Assembly: GCA_013360445.1 (NCBI GenBank)
Contig: JABWBP010000018.1
Span: 1 to 64,000 of the forward strand
DNA from: Calditrichaceae bacterium
GTDB taxonomy: Bacteria; Calditrichota; Calditrichia; RBG-13-44-9; J075
Direction of reading: 5' to 3'
Length of the DNA: 64,000 nucleotides
Below, in pieces: positions 1 to 7,906 of the stretch (its first letter is position 1; every line of letters begins with the position of its first letter). Under the pieces are notes generated by a model, which saw only the letters and a list, made by a program, of their open reading frames with translations, had not been told where the DNA came from and did no database searches. The position numbers and the translations under genes are program-made.

Positions 1-102
1 TTCTACAAATGTTGAACACCTCCGGTGTTCGGGAAAGAATCCTGGCTACAAAGTGGCTCCATTACCGGTAAATGGAAATTTCAACGTGCGTTTAGTATAT
101 AA

Positions 103-190
<88 letters not shown>

Positions 191-263
191 TGATAAAAAC
201 CAAATTCCAAGAAGCAAACTTCGAATCCCAGGTCTTTGGTTCTTGGGTCTTGGCTCTTGTTTC

Positions 264-728
264 TTAATTCGTTTCCCGCAATTTGCGAAAGAAATCCGAC
301 AAGATCAGGGAACAGCGGTTTTCCAACACCCCGGAAACCACGTTTACGCGGTGATTCAGGCGCTGGTCTTGCACGATGTTATACAACGTTCCGCAAGCGC
401 CGTTTTTCGAATCGCTGCAGCCGAATACCAGCGCCGGAATGCGGGCTAACACGATTGCCCCGGCGCACATGGGGCAGGGTTCCAGGGTCACGTACAGGGT
501 GGTATCCAAGAGTCGCCGCGAGCCTAAGCTTTCCGCCGCCGCGGTAATGGCGATCATTTCCGCGTGGGCGGTGGGATCCTGCAATTTCTCGGTCAGGTTG
601 TACCCTTTGCCGATGACCCGGTTTTCAAAGACCACGATGGCGCCAATCGGAACCTCGCCTTCCTCATAAGCTTTTTGGGCTTCCCGGAAGGCCAGCTCCA
701 TCCAGTATTCAGGGTTGTATTCGCGCAT
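264..728 (-). CDS. tadA: tRNA-specific adenosine deaminase TadA
   Basis: Zinc-dependent cytosolic deaminase that converts A34 to inosine in tRNA-Arg(ACG), letting one tRNA read CGU, CGC and CGA. The 154-residue product has the usual family length. It carries the H-A-E catalytic site (His55, Glu57) and the second zinc motif PCPMC (Cys85, Cys88), followed by the [10 protein letters not shown] segment typical of the cytidine/deoxycytidylate deaminase fold. The start at 728 leaves only a short leader after a terminator hairpin (741-763), and no strong Shine-Dalgarno is visible. Its known substrate tRNA gene lies directly upstream at 773-846 on the same strand and a tRNA-Ser lies downstream, so the three form a small translation cluster. 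Identification is secure. Confidence 0.95.
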   Translation of the reverse strand: MREYNPEYWMELAFREAQKAYEEGEVPIGAIVVFENRVIGKGYNLTEKLQDPTAHAEMIAITAAAESLGSRRLLDTTLYVTLEPCPMCAGAIVLARIPALVFGCSDSKNGACGTLYNIVQDQRLNHRVNVVSGVLENRCSLILSDFFRKLRETN

Positions 729-740
729 CGATCATAACAT

Positions 741-763
741 AAAAAAAGGGAGAATCTCCCTTT
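741..763 (-). terminator. Rho-independent terminator after tRNA-Arg
   Basis: On the minus strand AAAGGGAG, a 3-nt loop and CTCCCTTT form an 8-bp hairpin followed by four more T residues (741-744). It ends transcription from the tRNA-Arg gene just 13 nt before the tadA start, so tadA probably depends on read-through or on a promoter inside this gap. Confidence 0.75.
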
Positions 764-772
764 GCTAATGAG

Positions 773-846
773 TGCGCCCGGGAGGACTCGAACCCCCAAC
801 CTCTTGATCCGTAGTCAAGCGTTCTATCCAGTTGAACTACAGGCGC
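773..846 (-). tRNA. tRNA-Arg (anticodon ACG)
   Basis: The minus strand gives a 74-nt cloverleaf. The acceptor arm pairs 840-846 with 774-780, the discriminator is A, the anticodon stem-loop CTTGACTACGGATCAAG gives ACG, and the T loop is GGTTCGAGTCC. ACG is the tRNA whose A34 is the essential substrate of TadA, encoded immediately downstream. CCA is not encoded. Confidence 0.96.
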
Positions 847-1117
847 GTCGCTTAGAAATCTGTTATACCACTGCGATCTGTCGAAAGTTGTACCATGTCC
901 GGCAATTAAATTCTACAGAAACGCGGCGTAAATTTATAGTTCTGGCGCGGGCATTCAAAGCAATTTTTAAATTTATTCCGGCAAAAAATACCCCCAAAAA
1001 TTTCCACAAAATTTTCAGATAAATTGAATTTTCTGCTTGTTTTTGGTTATATTCCGGTCTTTTATAGAAGGCGGAGAGGCTGTCAAAATATCACGTCACC
1101 ATAAACTGCGCGCCATT

Positions 1118-2089
1118 ATGGAAAAAAATGCTCCGATTCACGACGAAATTCTCGATTTCCTTCGCCGGCAGGACAATTACCTGGTTACTGCCCACCTGAG
1201 CGCAGACGGCGACGCCTATGGCGCTGCTCTTGCGATGGCATATTTGTTGGAAAAATGGGGCAAACGCTACGAAATCATTTTTCACGACCGGCACAAAGAG
1301 GAAAAATACAGTTACCTGTGGGGATGGGATAAAATCCGCGCCGGCGAACGGAACTGGCCGCAGCCATTCGATGCGGCGATTGTGGTGGACGTCCCTTCCC
1401 GCAGCCGGATGGGAGATCCCGCGGCGCTGCTGCCCCCGCCGGAGCGCTGCGTGAAGATCGACCATCACCCCATCGAAGAGGAATTTACCCGCTACAGCCT
1501 GGTGGACACCTCCGCCAGCTCCACCTGCCAATTGATTTATGACATGCTGGTTCGCAGCGGCATCGAATTCGACCGGGTGCTCGCGGATTTGCTCCTGAGC
1601 GGAATCATGTATGATACCGGGCGATTCTCTTTTTCCAACACCAACCGCCGCGATTTCGAGATTGCCGCGCACCTGGTCTCTTTCGGGAGCCAGCCGAACC
1701 AGATCGCCACGCATCTCTTTTTCAACCATAATTTCCAGTCCCTGAAGATTTTAGGCTACGGGCTGGCCAACATGGAATCCTACCTGGACGGCAAAGTGTG
1801 CGTTATTTGCCTGCCGCTCTCCATCATGGAACAGGCGCAGCAAGTGGATATTGATGAATTATCCAACTACAGCATCGCGGTCAAGGGAGCGGAGGTGGGA
1901 TTGTTCATCCGCCAGCCGGAGCCGGGGTTTGTCAAGGTCAGTTTTCGCTCCAAAGGCCGGGTGGACGTGAACAAAATCGCCCGGTTGTTCGGCGGGGGAG
2001 GGCATATCCATGCCGCCGGCTGCCGGGTGACCGGCCACCCGGAGGAGATCAAGCAGAAGATCATTGCCGAAATCCGGGCGCAGTTGTAG
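1118..2089 (+). CDS. nrnA: DHH family phosphoesterase, NrnA-like oligoribonuclease/pAp phosphatase
   Basis: Cytosolic metal-dependent phosphoesterase expected to degrade 2-5 nt RNA and to hydrolyse 3'-phosphoadenosine 5'-phosphate. The 323-residue protein has the DHH domain with HLSADGDAYG (His26, Asp30, Asp32) and the name-giving D-H-H at residues 115-117. A C-terminal DHHA1 domain contains GGGGHIHAAG, the substrate-binding loop. I chose the ATG at 1118 because the DHH domain then starts about 20 residues in, as in the family. A purine-rich stretch near 1069-1078 hints at an upstream non-ATG start, and a TTG at 1037 is also open, so the N-terminus is uncertain. It is followed after 53 nt by a Nudix gene. 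Confidence 0.85.
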   Translation: MEKNAPIHDEILDFLRRQDNYLVTAHLSADGDAYGAALAMAYLLEKWGKRYEIIFHDRHKEEKYSYLWGWDKIRAGERNWPQPFDAAIVVDVPSRSRMGDPAALLPPPERCVKIDHHPIEEEFTRYSLVDTSASSTCQLIYDMLVRSGIEFDRVLADLLLSGIMYDTGRFSFSNTNRRDFEIAAHLVSFGSQPNQIATHLFFNHNFQSLKILGYGLANMESYLDGKVCVICLPLSIMEQAQQVDIDELSNYSIAVKGAEVGLFIRQPEPGFVKVSFRSKGRVDVNKIARLFGGGGHIHAAGCRVTGHPEEIKQKIIAEIRAQL

Positions 2090-2105
2090 GGCGAGGATAA
2101 CTATT

Positions 2106-2138
2106 CAGCCACAGAGACCACAGAATACACAGAGAAAA
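2106..2138. repeat. CACAGAG-type short direct repeat
   Basis: Three imperfect tandem copies of CCACAGAG-like units lie between the DHH gene and mutT, beginning 17 nt after the stop codon. Related units occur at 52486-52505, 61096-61157 and 61212-61300, where they form inverted pairs; here only one arm is present. Confidence 0.6.
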
Positions 2139-2142
2139 TCAA

Positions 2143-2559
2143 ATGAATCCCGAAACTCCAGGAACGCCGATCATACCGGTGCTGGCCGCGATCATCCGCG
2201 ATGAAGCCGGGCGGGTTCTGGCGGCCCGGCGAAAGCCCCACTTGAGCAACGGGGGAAAATGGGAATTTCCCGGGGGTAAGTTGTTTTCCGGGGAGTCGCC
2301 GGAGCAATGTTTAGCGCGGGAGATCCGGGAAGAGATGGGCATCGAGATCGAAGTTCTGGAGCCTTTTCACCTGGTGAATTTCAGCTATCCTGAAAAATCC
2401 ATTTTGCTGATCGGCTATGTTTGCCGCTTTGCCGGCGGGAACTGGAATTTAACCGACCACGATCAAATCCGCTGGGTCGAGAAAAACAGCTTGGGGGAGT
2501 ACGATTTTTCCGCCGCAGACCACCCGATTGTGGAGAAACTGCAAAATTCCGATGCTTGA
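2143..2559 (+). CDS. mutT: Nudix hydrolase, MutT-like (8-oxo-dGTP diphosphatase type)
   Basis: Probable house-cleaning pyrophosphatase that removes oxidised nucleotides such as 8-oxo-dGTP before they enter DNA. The 138-residue product has the complete Nudix box: GGK, then GES about five residues on, then REIREEMGI, with the metal-binding glutamates in REIREE. The flanking sequence (AARRKP before the box, WEFPGGK at its start, and a conserved W near the C-terminus in IRWVE) is typical of MutT/NudG proteins. Substrate cannot be fixed from sequence alone, since NudG-like members prefer oxidised CTP derivatives. The spacer upstream holds a CACAGAG repeat and no clear ribosome binding site. Confidence 0.85.
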   Translation: MNPETPGTPIIPVLAAIIRDEAGRVLAARRKPHLSNGGKWEFPGGKLFSGESPEQCLAREIREEMGIEIEVLEPFHLVNFSYPEKSILLIGYVCRFAGGNWNLTDHDQIRWVEKNSLGEYDFSAADHPIVEKLQNSDA

Positions 2560-2746
2560 AAGCCCTGCAGCATGGAGAATTTTAAAACTGATCCGCTTTT
2601 ACCTGTGACTTTCCACAACGATTTTTGATTTCCTTTCTTATAATTGGGGAGTTTGCGTCGAAACTTAACAATGGGTTCCCATGGTCTTTGAGCCGTCAAC
2701 ATTGCCATACCTGTTGTTAAAAAGATAAAATTCAGGAGAATCTAAA

Positions 2747-3052
2747 ATGGAATTTAGATTGGATCAAAAAGAAGAGGCGATTTGGGTAGCGATCATCGGC
2801 GCGGTGGATAATGAACATGCCGAGGAGTTGAAGAGCCAATTCCAGGAGTTACTCCAGCGCGATTTCAATGAAGCGGTTTTCGACCTTACCCACGTGCCTT
2901 TTATTACCAGTTCGGGAATCGGTAAATTCCTGATCTTCTACAAAAACGTCGTCTCCAAAGGAAAGCGAATGCGCGTTAAAGGCATCAACGATAATCTATT
3001 CGAGCTTTTCCGCTCCATTAAATTAGACCAACTGTTCCCGATTGAAAAATAA
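2747..3052 (+). CDS. STAS-domain anti-sigma factor antagonist
   Basis: A 101-residue single-domain STAS protein of the SpoIIAA/RsbV type. Such proteins bind or release an anti-sigma kinase depending on phosphorylation of one serine. The domain core FDLTHVPFITSSGIG contains the expected serine pair (Ser55/Ser56), although the aspartate often found just before it is threonine here. A good ribosome binding site (AGGAGA) precedes the ATG. It is followed 14 nt later by a protein with a SpoIIAB-like ATPase domain, so the two probably form one operon and interact as antagonist and kinase. The downstream target, a sigma factor or an enzyme, is not in the window. Confidence 0.88.
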   Translation: MEFRLDQKEEAIWVAIIGAVDNEHAEELKSQFQELLQRDFNEAVFDLTHVPFITSSGIGKFLIFYKNVVSKGKRMRVKGINDNLFELFRSIKLDQLFPIEK

Positions 3053-3066
3053 TCCTGCGTTCTCCA

Positions 3067-3993
3067 ATGAATCCCAGGGAAAACCCGATCCTGATCGTCG
3101 ATGACGAGCCTTCGATCCTGTTAATGCTCTCCGATTACTTCGATTCTTTGACATACCCGGTTCATACCGCAAAGAATGCGGAAGAAGCGTTACGAATTTG
3201 CAACGACAACCCGCGCATCTCCCTACTCATTACCGACATCGATCTGCCGGGGATTTCCGGCATCGAATTATTGAAAATTATTCGCGAAACCCGCCCGGAG
3301 CTGCCGGTAGTGATCATTACCGGTTTGCGAACCCTGGATTCAGCGATCTCCGCCATCAAAAACGGCGCTTATGATTACCTGACCAAACCTTTCGAACTGG
3401 GGGAGGTTCGCAAAGTGGTGGAAAAGGTGCTGCGCTATCGTACCGGCTCGCAAAAGCGCAAGCAGGTTTTTCGTTTTACCGATGCCATGAGTATCAAATT
3501 CGACATTCCCACCGGGCAGTTGGACGCCGGGGTGGTGGCGGAGTACCTGGCGGGGTTTCTCTTGAATACCGGTTTTTGCGAAAAAGATGAATTCCACCAG
3601 TTTTACGTGGCCTTTACCGAAACCCTGCTCAACGCCGTGGAGCACGGCAACCTGGAACTCTCCTCTTCCCTGAAAGAGGGGGATTTCGAGAAAATCAAGG
3701 CGTTTGAAGAGCTTCGCGCTTCCCGCTTGAACGAGCCTTACTACGCCAATCGCAAAGTCTTGATTACTTTTTTGTATAATCAAAATTGCTTTTCCCTTAC
3801 CATCACCGATGAAGGCGCCGGGTTCAACTGGAAACCTTATGTCAGCGATACCAACCAGATTTTCCAGGCCAGCGCCAGGCCGTATGGGCGGGGGTTTATG
3901 CTCATCCATCACATCATCGACGAAGTGTATTTCAACGAAAAGGGGAATTCGATTACCCTGGTTAAATCCAAATCCTTCCGCGGGGCTAATTAG
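3067..3993 (+). CDS. Response regulator with C-terminal SpoIIAB-like HATPase (anti-sigma kinase type)
   Basis: The 308-residue protein has an N-terminal receiver domain (about 1-125; acidic pair DDE at 12-14, phospho-acceptor Asp57 in LLITDIDLPG, conserved lysine in LTKPF). A linker leads to a GHKL ATPase domain with the N-box FTETLLNAVEHGN and the G1 box DEGAGFNW. This is the layout of partner-switching proteins in which a phosphorylation input controls an RsbW/SpoIIAB-type kinase. It lies 14 nt after the STAS gene, its likely antagonist, and upstream of a receiver-DHp-receiver protein. Soluble, with no membrane segment. The assignment of an anti-sigma role is by family analogy; the ATPase could instead act as a histidine kinase output. 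Confidence 0.85.
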   Translation: MNPRENPILIVDDEPSILLMLSDYFDSLTYPVHTAKNAEEALRICNDNPRISLLITDIDLPGISGIELLKIIRETRPELPVVIITGLRTLDSAISAIKNGAYDYLTKPFELGEVRKVVEKVLRYRTGSQKRKQVFRFTDAMSIKFDIPTGQLDAGVVAEYLAGFLLNTGFCEKDEFHQFYVAFTETLLNAVEHGNLELSSSLKEGDFEKIKAFEELRASRLNEPYYANRKVLITFLYNQNCFSLTITDEGAGFNWKPYVSDTNQIFQASARPYGRGFMLIHHIIDEVYFNEKGNSITLVKSKSFRGAN

Positions 3994-4067
3994 GACACAA
4001 AACCCCCCGGGGGCATTTTTCAAGAGATTTGCCGAATGTGATTTGGTTTTTATTTACAAAAATCATA

Positions 4068-4096
4068 TTGCATTAAATTGGCGCGGAAACTATTTT
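4068..4096 (+). promoter_or_regulatory. Possible sigma-70-type promoter for the REC-DHp-REC gene
   Basis: TTGCAT (4068-4073), a 17-nt spacer and TATTTT (4091-4096) lie 26 nt upstream of the ATG at 4122. The 128-nt gap from the previous gene supports a separate promoter. The match is moderate and unconfirmed. Confidence 0.35.
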
Positions 4097-4121
4097 TTGA
4101 AGCATTGACCCGGAGTGTTTA

Positions 4122-5204
4122 ATGAAACAGTATTACATATTAGTTGTGGATGATGATTACGCCAGCCGTTTGATGTTGAAAAAAGCGCTCGAACACGATA
4201 ATTATATGGTGACCCTGTGCAGTAGTGGAACCGATGCCCTCACCCTGCTTCAGCAACAAAAATTCGACCTGGTATTAACGGATTTGATTATGCAGGGCAT
4301 CAGCGGGATCGACCTGCTGGAAAAAGTGCGGGAATTGAATAAAGATATGGCCACCATCTTGCTCACCGGCCACGCCTCCATCGAAACCGCGGTGCAGGCG
4401 GTGCGCTTAGGCGCCAGCGATTACCTGCTCAAACCGATCAACCTGGAAGAGCTGCAAATCCGGGTTAAGCGGGCGTTCGAGCGCTTAGAACTGGAAAAAA
4501 GATTATACGAAGCGGAAAGGAAACTGACCTATAACGCGACTATCGCTACCACCAACCACGAGATCAATCAACCCCTCACCGTGATCATCTCCGCCATTGA
4601 TATGATCAAAATGGAGCTGCAAAAGCTGAATATCCACAATCAGCGCCTCACCAATTATTTGCAATTGATGCATAAATCTTCCCTGCGAATTGCCAATATT
4701 CTGCGGAAATTGCGGGAAATCTCTTCTCCCAAAATTCAGGACGTGCCGCTGGGTATGAAGATGATCGAAATTCAAGATGACAAACAGGCTGCGGCAATGG
4801 CGCTGGATAATCGTTATATTTTAGTCATCGAAGATGAGGAGCAGTTGCGGCAGATCATCCAGAGCGTCTTGAATTCCGCTTCTTACAAAGTTATCCTGGC
4901 GGAAACGGCGCATGAAGGAATTGATCTTTACCGGGCGGACAAGGAGTTGATCGAGCTGGTGGTGCTGGATTTTAATCTGCCGGATGCGAACGGCCTGAAT
5001 GTGCTCCGCCAGTTACAATCCCTTAACCCGGGGGTCAAAATTCTGTTGACCTCCGGCTTTGATGTGGATGAATCAATTCAGGAAGCTTTGAAATTGGGGG
5101 CTTTGGAGTTTATCCGCAAACCGTTCAACCGGCAGCAAATTCTCGAGTCAGTGAAGAAAATATATACCTACCACCCCACGGATACCAACCAGGCTTCCCG
5201 CTGA
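4122..5204 (+). CDS. Receiver-DHp-receiver signalling protein without an ATPase domain
   Basis: A 360-residue soluble protein. Residues 1-120 are a receiver domain (DDD at 10-12, acceptor Asp54, LLKPI with the conserved Lys-Pro). The middle (about 130-205) resembles a histidine-kinase dimerisation helix pair with the H-box NHEINQPLTV and candidate phospho-acceptor His146. Residues 225-350 are a second receiver (EDEE, acceptor Asp283 in VVLDFNLPD, IRKPF). No N, G1 or G2 boxes of a catalytic ATPase domain are present, so the protein cannot phosphorylate its own histidine and may act as a phosphotransfer or scaffold element between two receivers. A GGAG ribosome binding site precedes the ATG. 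It lies beside the receiver-HATPase gene, which could supply the missing domain in trans. Confidence 0.82.
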   Translation: MKQYYILVVDDDYASRLMLKKALEHDNYMVTLCSSGTDALTLLQQQKFDLVLTDLIMQGISGIDLLEKVRELNKDMATILLTGHASIETAVQAVRLGASDYLLKPINLEELQIRVKRAFERLELEKRLYEAERKLTYNATIATTNHEINQPLTVIISAIDMIKMELQKLNIHNQRLTNYLQLMHKSSLRIANILRKLREISSPKIQDVPLGMKMIEIQDDKQAAAMALDNRYILVIEDEEQLRQIIQSVLNSASYKVILAETAHEGIDLYRADKELIELVVLDFNLPDANGLNVLRQLQSLNPGVKILLTSGFDVDESIQEALKLGALEFIRKPFNRQQILESVKKIYTYHPTDTNQASR

Positions 5205-5266
5205 CGCCTCTCAAATTTTCCGAATCTCGGCAATGTGCGCCGCGCGAGGAATCAAGTGAGGATTTC

Positions 5267-5740
5267 TCAGGAGTGTTCCACGACCACCAGCATCTGGCTC
5301 AGGTCTGAAATCATCTGGTTGTCCTTTTCCACCATTCGCCGCACGAATTCCCTGAAGGAAACATGGCCTTCCACCTCATGAACCCCGGTTCTTTCCCAGG
5401 AACCGATTGGCAGAGTATGGAGCAGCTGCAGCAATTCTTTGCGCTGGGCTAAAAAGGCCTGCGCAAGTTGGGCAACGGAATCCTTTTGATGGGGATTGCG
5501 CTGACGCACCCGCTCCACTCGAATTTGCGGAAGGTAAGGATTCTCTTCTTTGAGAATCTTCTTCAGCCGAAAATTAATGACCTCGCTTTGCAAATCGGCC
5601 AGGATGCACAACATATCTTTGACCTGGTAAGATTGCTGGGGATAATCGGTTCCATTAGCATTTTCCCCGATCCTATATAAAATCTCGGAATAGCGTCGAA
5701 AATTGCCTTCGAGAGATACAATCAATTCATTCATACCCAC
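5267..5740 (-). CDS. DinB-like four-helix protein with missing metal ligands
   Basis: A 157-residue protein matching the DinB/YfiT four-helix fold. It has VKDMLCILADLQ at the end of helix 2, ILKEENPYLPQI after it, a helix ending LHTLPIGSWERTGVH and a last helix REFVRRMVEKDNQM. Characterised relatives are metal-dependent thiol transferases or are of unknown function. Two of the three usual histidine ligands look replaced (CILAD where HLAD is common, VEKD where VEHD is common), so metal binding is doubtful and a structural or regulatory role is possible. It is transcribed toward the signalling cluster with a 62-nt gap and no obvious terminator. Confidence 0.7.
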   Translation of the reverse strand: MGMNELIVSLEGNFRRYSEILYRIGENANGTDYPQQSYQVKDMLCILADLQSEVINFRLKKILKEENPYLPQIRVERVRQRNPHQKDSVAQLAQAFLAQRKELLQLLHTLPIGSWERTGVHEVEGHVSFREFVRRMVEKDNQMISDLSQMLVVVEHS

Positions 5741-6355
5741 ATCCCGGATTTCTTGGATGCAACATTAACAATTAGCCTGAGAAGTAACCAAAATTACAGT
5801 CAATTTTTGAATGATGAATATCACAATTGCTTTTCTAACTCCCGGCGGCTTGTTGAGGCCTGATTTCTATGATGATTTTCCTGGCGGAAATCCCAGATTC
5901 AATCGACGAAGACCAAAATATTGTTAAAACAAGATCAATTTTCATGCCAGGCGCCAAAACCGTTAGAGATGAAGTCAGCCGAGGGCATACGCAATCACCG
6001 CCCTGCAAAACGCAAGGCATAGATAACGCGCCTGAAAACGCTTTCCCAAAGCAGAATTACAGGCGCTGAATCAACTGACCTATATTGAAAATTGGAGTAA
6101 GTCCGCCTTTATGATTGTTCCCAAGGATACTGCCTCCCCGGTGTGAATCTGCTTAACTGTATAGCTTTTTCACACCTTTTTGTTCATTGAGTCAGGGGAA
6201 GATAAATAAAGAATCACCCAATATCTAATAAAAAATTCATTATTTTTTAGCTCCCGCTTCCTGGCTTCGATTAGTTATGCCGGAACCGCCCTTTTTCCAC
6301 CTTCCCGGGGCAACATCGAAACCGCAATTTTACGCCGGAAATCGCCAAAAAAAGG
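5741..6355. other. Gene-poor spacer with a possible gene remnant
   Basis: About 600 nt without a convincing gene. One stretch, 6036-6146 on the plus strand, reads as a short coding-like tail containing YIENWSKSAFMIVPKDTASP before a stop. This resembles the C-terminal end of SPFH/prohibitin-type proteins, but it has no start and follows an in-frame stop. A 66-codon frame at 5869-6069 shows no recognisable features. The right end carries the promoter of the HNH gene. Confidence 0.5.
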
Positions 6356-6384
6356 TTGACAAATCTTCTGCCGGGCGGTTATCT
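6356..6384 (+). promoter_or_regulatory. Strong sigma-70-type promoter upstream of the HNH-trpS-scpA run
   Basis: A perfect -35 box TTGACA (6356-6361), a 17-nt spacer and a -10 box TTATCT (6379-6384) lie 23 nt before the ATG at 6408. This is the best promoter seen in the window and probably drives HNH, trpS and scpA, which are separated by only 1-4 nt. Confidence 0.75.
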
Positions 6385-6407
6385 TTCGGGGTTTAAAAAG
6401 GTGCACC

Positions 6408-6911
6408 ATGTTAAGCAAGAGCGTTTTGCTATTGAACCAGAATTACGAACCGCTGACCGTCTGTAACGTCAAAAAGGCGATCATTTTGCTCTATTTGGGC
6501 AAAGCGGAAGCGATCGAGATCGACACGGTGTGGATCCGTTCGATCAATAGCAAAATGCACCTGCCCATTGTCATTCGGCTGAAACGGTACGCCCGCGCGC
6601 CGCAGAAACGTATTATCCTGAATCGCAAAAATCTGCTGATCCGGGATAATTATTCCTGCCAGTACTGCGGCAGGGGTACCCAGCCGCTAACGGTGGATCA
6701 CATCATCCCCAGGCAGTTCGGCGGAAAAGACACCTGGGAAAACCTGGTCATCGCTTGCTTGCCCTGCAACAATCGCAAGGGGAACCGCACCCCGGAACAG
6801 GCTTCCATGAAATTGGTGAATCGGCCTAAAAAGCCCAACCAATTTTTCTATTTTCAACATTTCATCGGGGTGAAAGACGAGCGCTGGAGACCCTATCTGT
6901 TCATGGATTGA
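6408..6911 (+). CDS. HNH endonuclease family protein
   Basis: A 167-residue protein with an N-terminal segment beginning VLLLNQNYEPL, characteristic of a widespread bacterial HNH family, and a C-terminal HNH domain. Two zinc-type pairs (CQYC and CLPCNNRKG) flank the active-site segment LTVDHIIPRQFGG with the catalytic DH and the later asparagine in WENLV. The natural substrate of this stand-alone family is not established, and it is not obviously part of a mobile intron or a restriction system here. It lies 4 nt before trpS behind a strong promoter, so it is probably co-expressed with it. Confidence 0.85.
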   Translation: MLSKSVLLLNQNYEPLTVCNVKKAIILLYLGKAEAIEIDTVWIRSINSKMHLPIVIRLKRYARAPQKRIILNRKNLLIRDNYSCQYCGRGTQPLTVDHIIPRQFGGKDTWENLVIACLPCNNRKGNRTPEQASMKLVNRPKKPNQFFYFQHFIGVKDERWRPYLFMD

Positions 6912-6915
6912 GCAA

Positions 6916-7905
6916 ATGCAGAATATTCGGAATAAAAAAATTCTTAGCGGCATCCAGCCCTCCGGGGTGCTGCACATCGGAAATTATTTCGGCGCGATCC
7001 GCCAGCACATTGCTCTGCAAAAAGAAAACGAGTGTCTCTATTTTGTGGCCAATTACCACGCCCTGACCAGTATTTCCGACCGGAAAAAATTGCACGAGCA
7101 CAGCCTGATGGTGGCGATGGATTACCTGGCGCTGGGTTTCGATCCGGAAAAAGCGCGCCTGTTCCTCCAATCCGACGTTCCCGAAGTGACCGAGCTGGCC
7201 TGGATTCTCTCTACCGTCACCCCGATGGGCTTATTGGAGCGGGCGCACTCTTACAAAGATAAAATCGCCCGGGGGCTTTCGCCCACCCACGGGCTGTTTG
7301 CTTACCCGGTGCTGATGGCCGCGGATATCTTGATCTATGACTCCGAATACGTGCCGGTGGGCAAAGATCAAAAACAGCACTTGGAAATAACCCGCGATAT
7401 CGCCGAGAAATTCAACCTGGCCTACGGCCAGACCCTGGTGGTTCCGGAAGAATTGATCCTCCCGGAAGTGGCCGTGGTGCCGGGAACCGACGGGCAGAAG
7501 ATGAGCAAGAGTTACGGCAACACCATCGATATATTTGCCGATTACAAAGCCCTGAAATCGAAAGTGATGAACATCGTTACCGATTCCACCCCCCTGGAAG
7601 CGCCCAAGGATCCGGATACATCCACGGTGTTCGATCTTTACAAGCTCTTTGCTGCCCCGGGGGAAATCGAAGAGATGCGCCGGAAATACCTCGCCGGCGG
7701 GTATGGCTACGGCCACGCCAAAAAAGAATTGCTGGAAAAGATCTGGATCTACTTTGAACCGCATCGCAAACTGCGGGAAGAATTGGAAAATAACCGGGAT
7801 TACGTCAAAGACGTGCTGCGCCAGGGCGCGTCAACCGCCCGGGAAAAAGCCCGGCAGGTGCTGGAACGCGTACGCGACCGGGTGGGACTGCTCAATATCG
7901 GGTGA
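6916..7905 (+). CDS. trpS: Tryptophanyl-tRNA synthetase
   Basis: Class Ic aminoacyl-tRNA synthetase charging tRNA-Trp in the cytosol. The 329-residue length is typical. The nucleotide-binding signatures are present: an HIGH-like motif in GVLHIGNYFGA near residue 18, and KMSKSYGN near residue 195 after GTDGQ. The sequence SGIQPSG at the N-terminus is a standard TrpS opening. It sits between the HNH gene (4-nt gap) and scpA (1-nt gap), indicating a single transcript. Confidence 0.97.
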   Translation: MQNIRNKKILSGIQPSGVLHIGNYFGAIRQHIALQKENECLYFVANYHALTSISDRKKLHEHSLMVAMDYLALGFDPEKARLFLQSDVPEVTELAWILSTVTPMGLLERAHSYKDKIARGLSPTHGLFAYPVLMAADILIYDSEYVPVGKDQKQHLEITRDIAEKFNLAYGQTLVVPEELILPEVAVVPGTDGQKMSKSYGNTIDIFADYKALKSKVMNIVTDSTPLEAPKDPDTSTVFDLYKLFAAPGEIEEMRRKYLAGGYGYGHAKKELLEKIWIYFEPHRKLREELENNRDYVKDVLRQGASTAREKARQVLERVRDRVGLLNIG

Positions 7906-7906
7906 T

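Noticed and set aside
14-30. Hairpin GAACACC-TCC-GGTGTTC at the window edge considered as a terminator
   Set aside because: No T-run on either strand; left unassigned.
2639-2644. TATAAT upstream of the STAS gene considered as a promoter -10 box
   Set aside because: No acceptable -35 box at 16-18 nt spacing, and it lies more than 100 nt from the start codon.
5869-6069. 66-codon plus-strand frame in the spacer before the HNH gene
   Set aside because: No ribosome binding site, no motif, and unusual composition.
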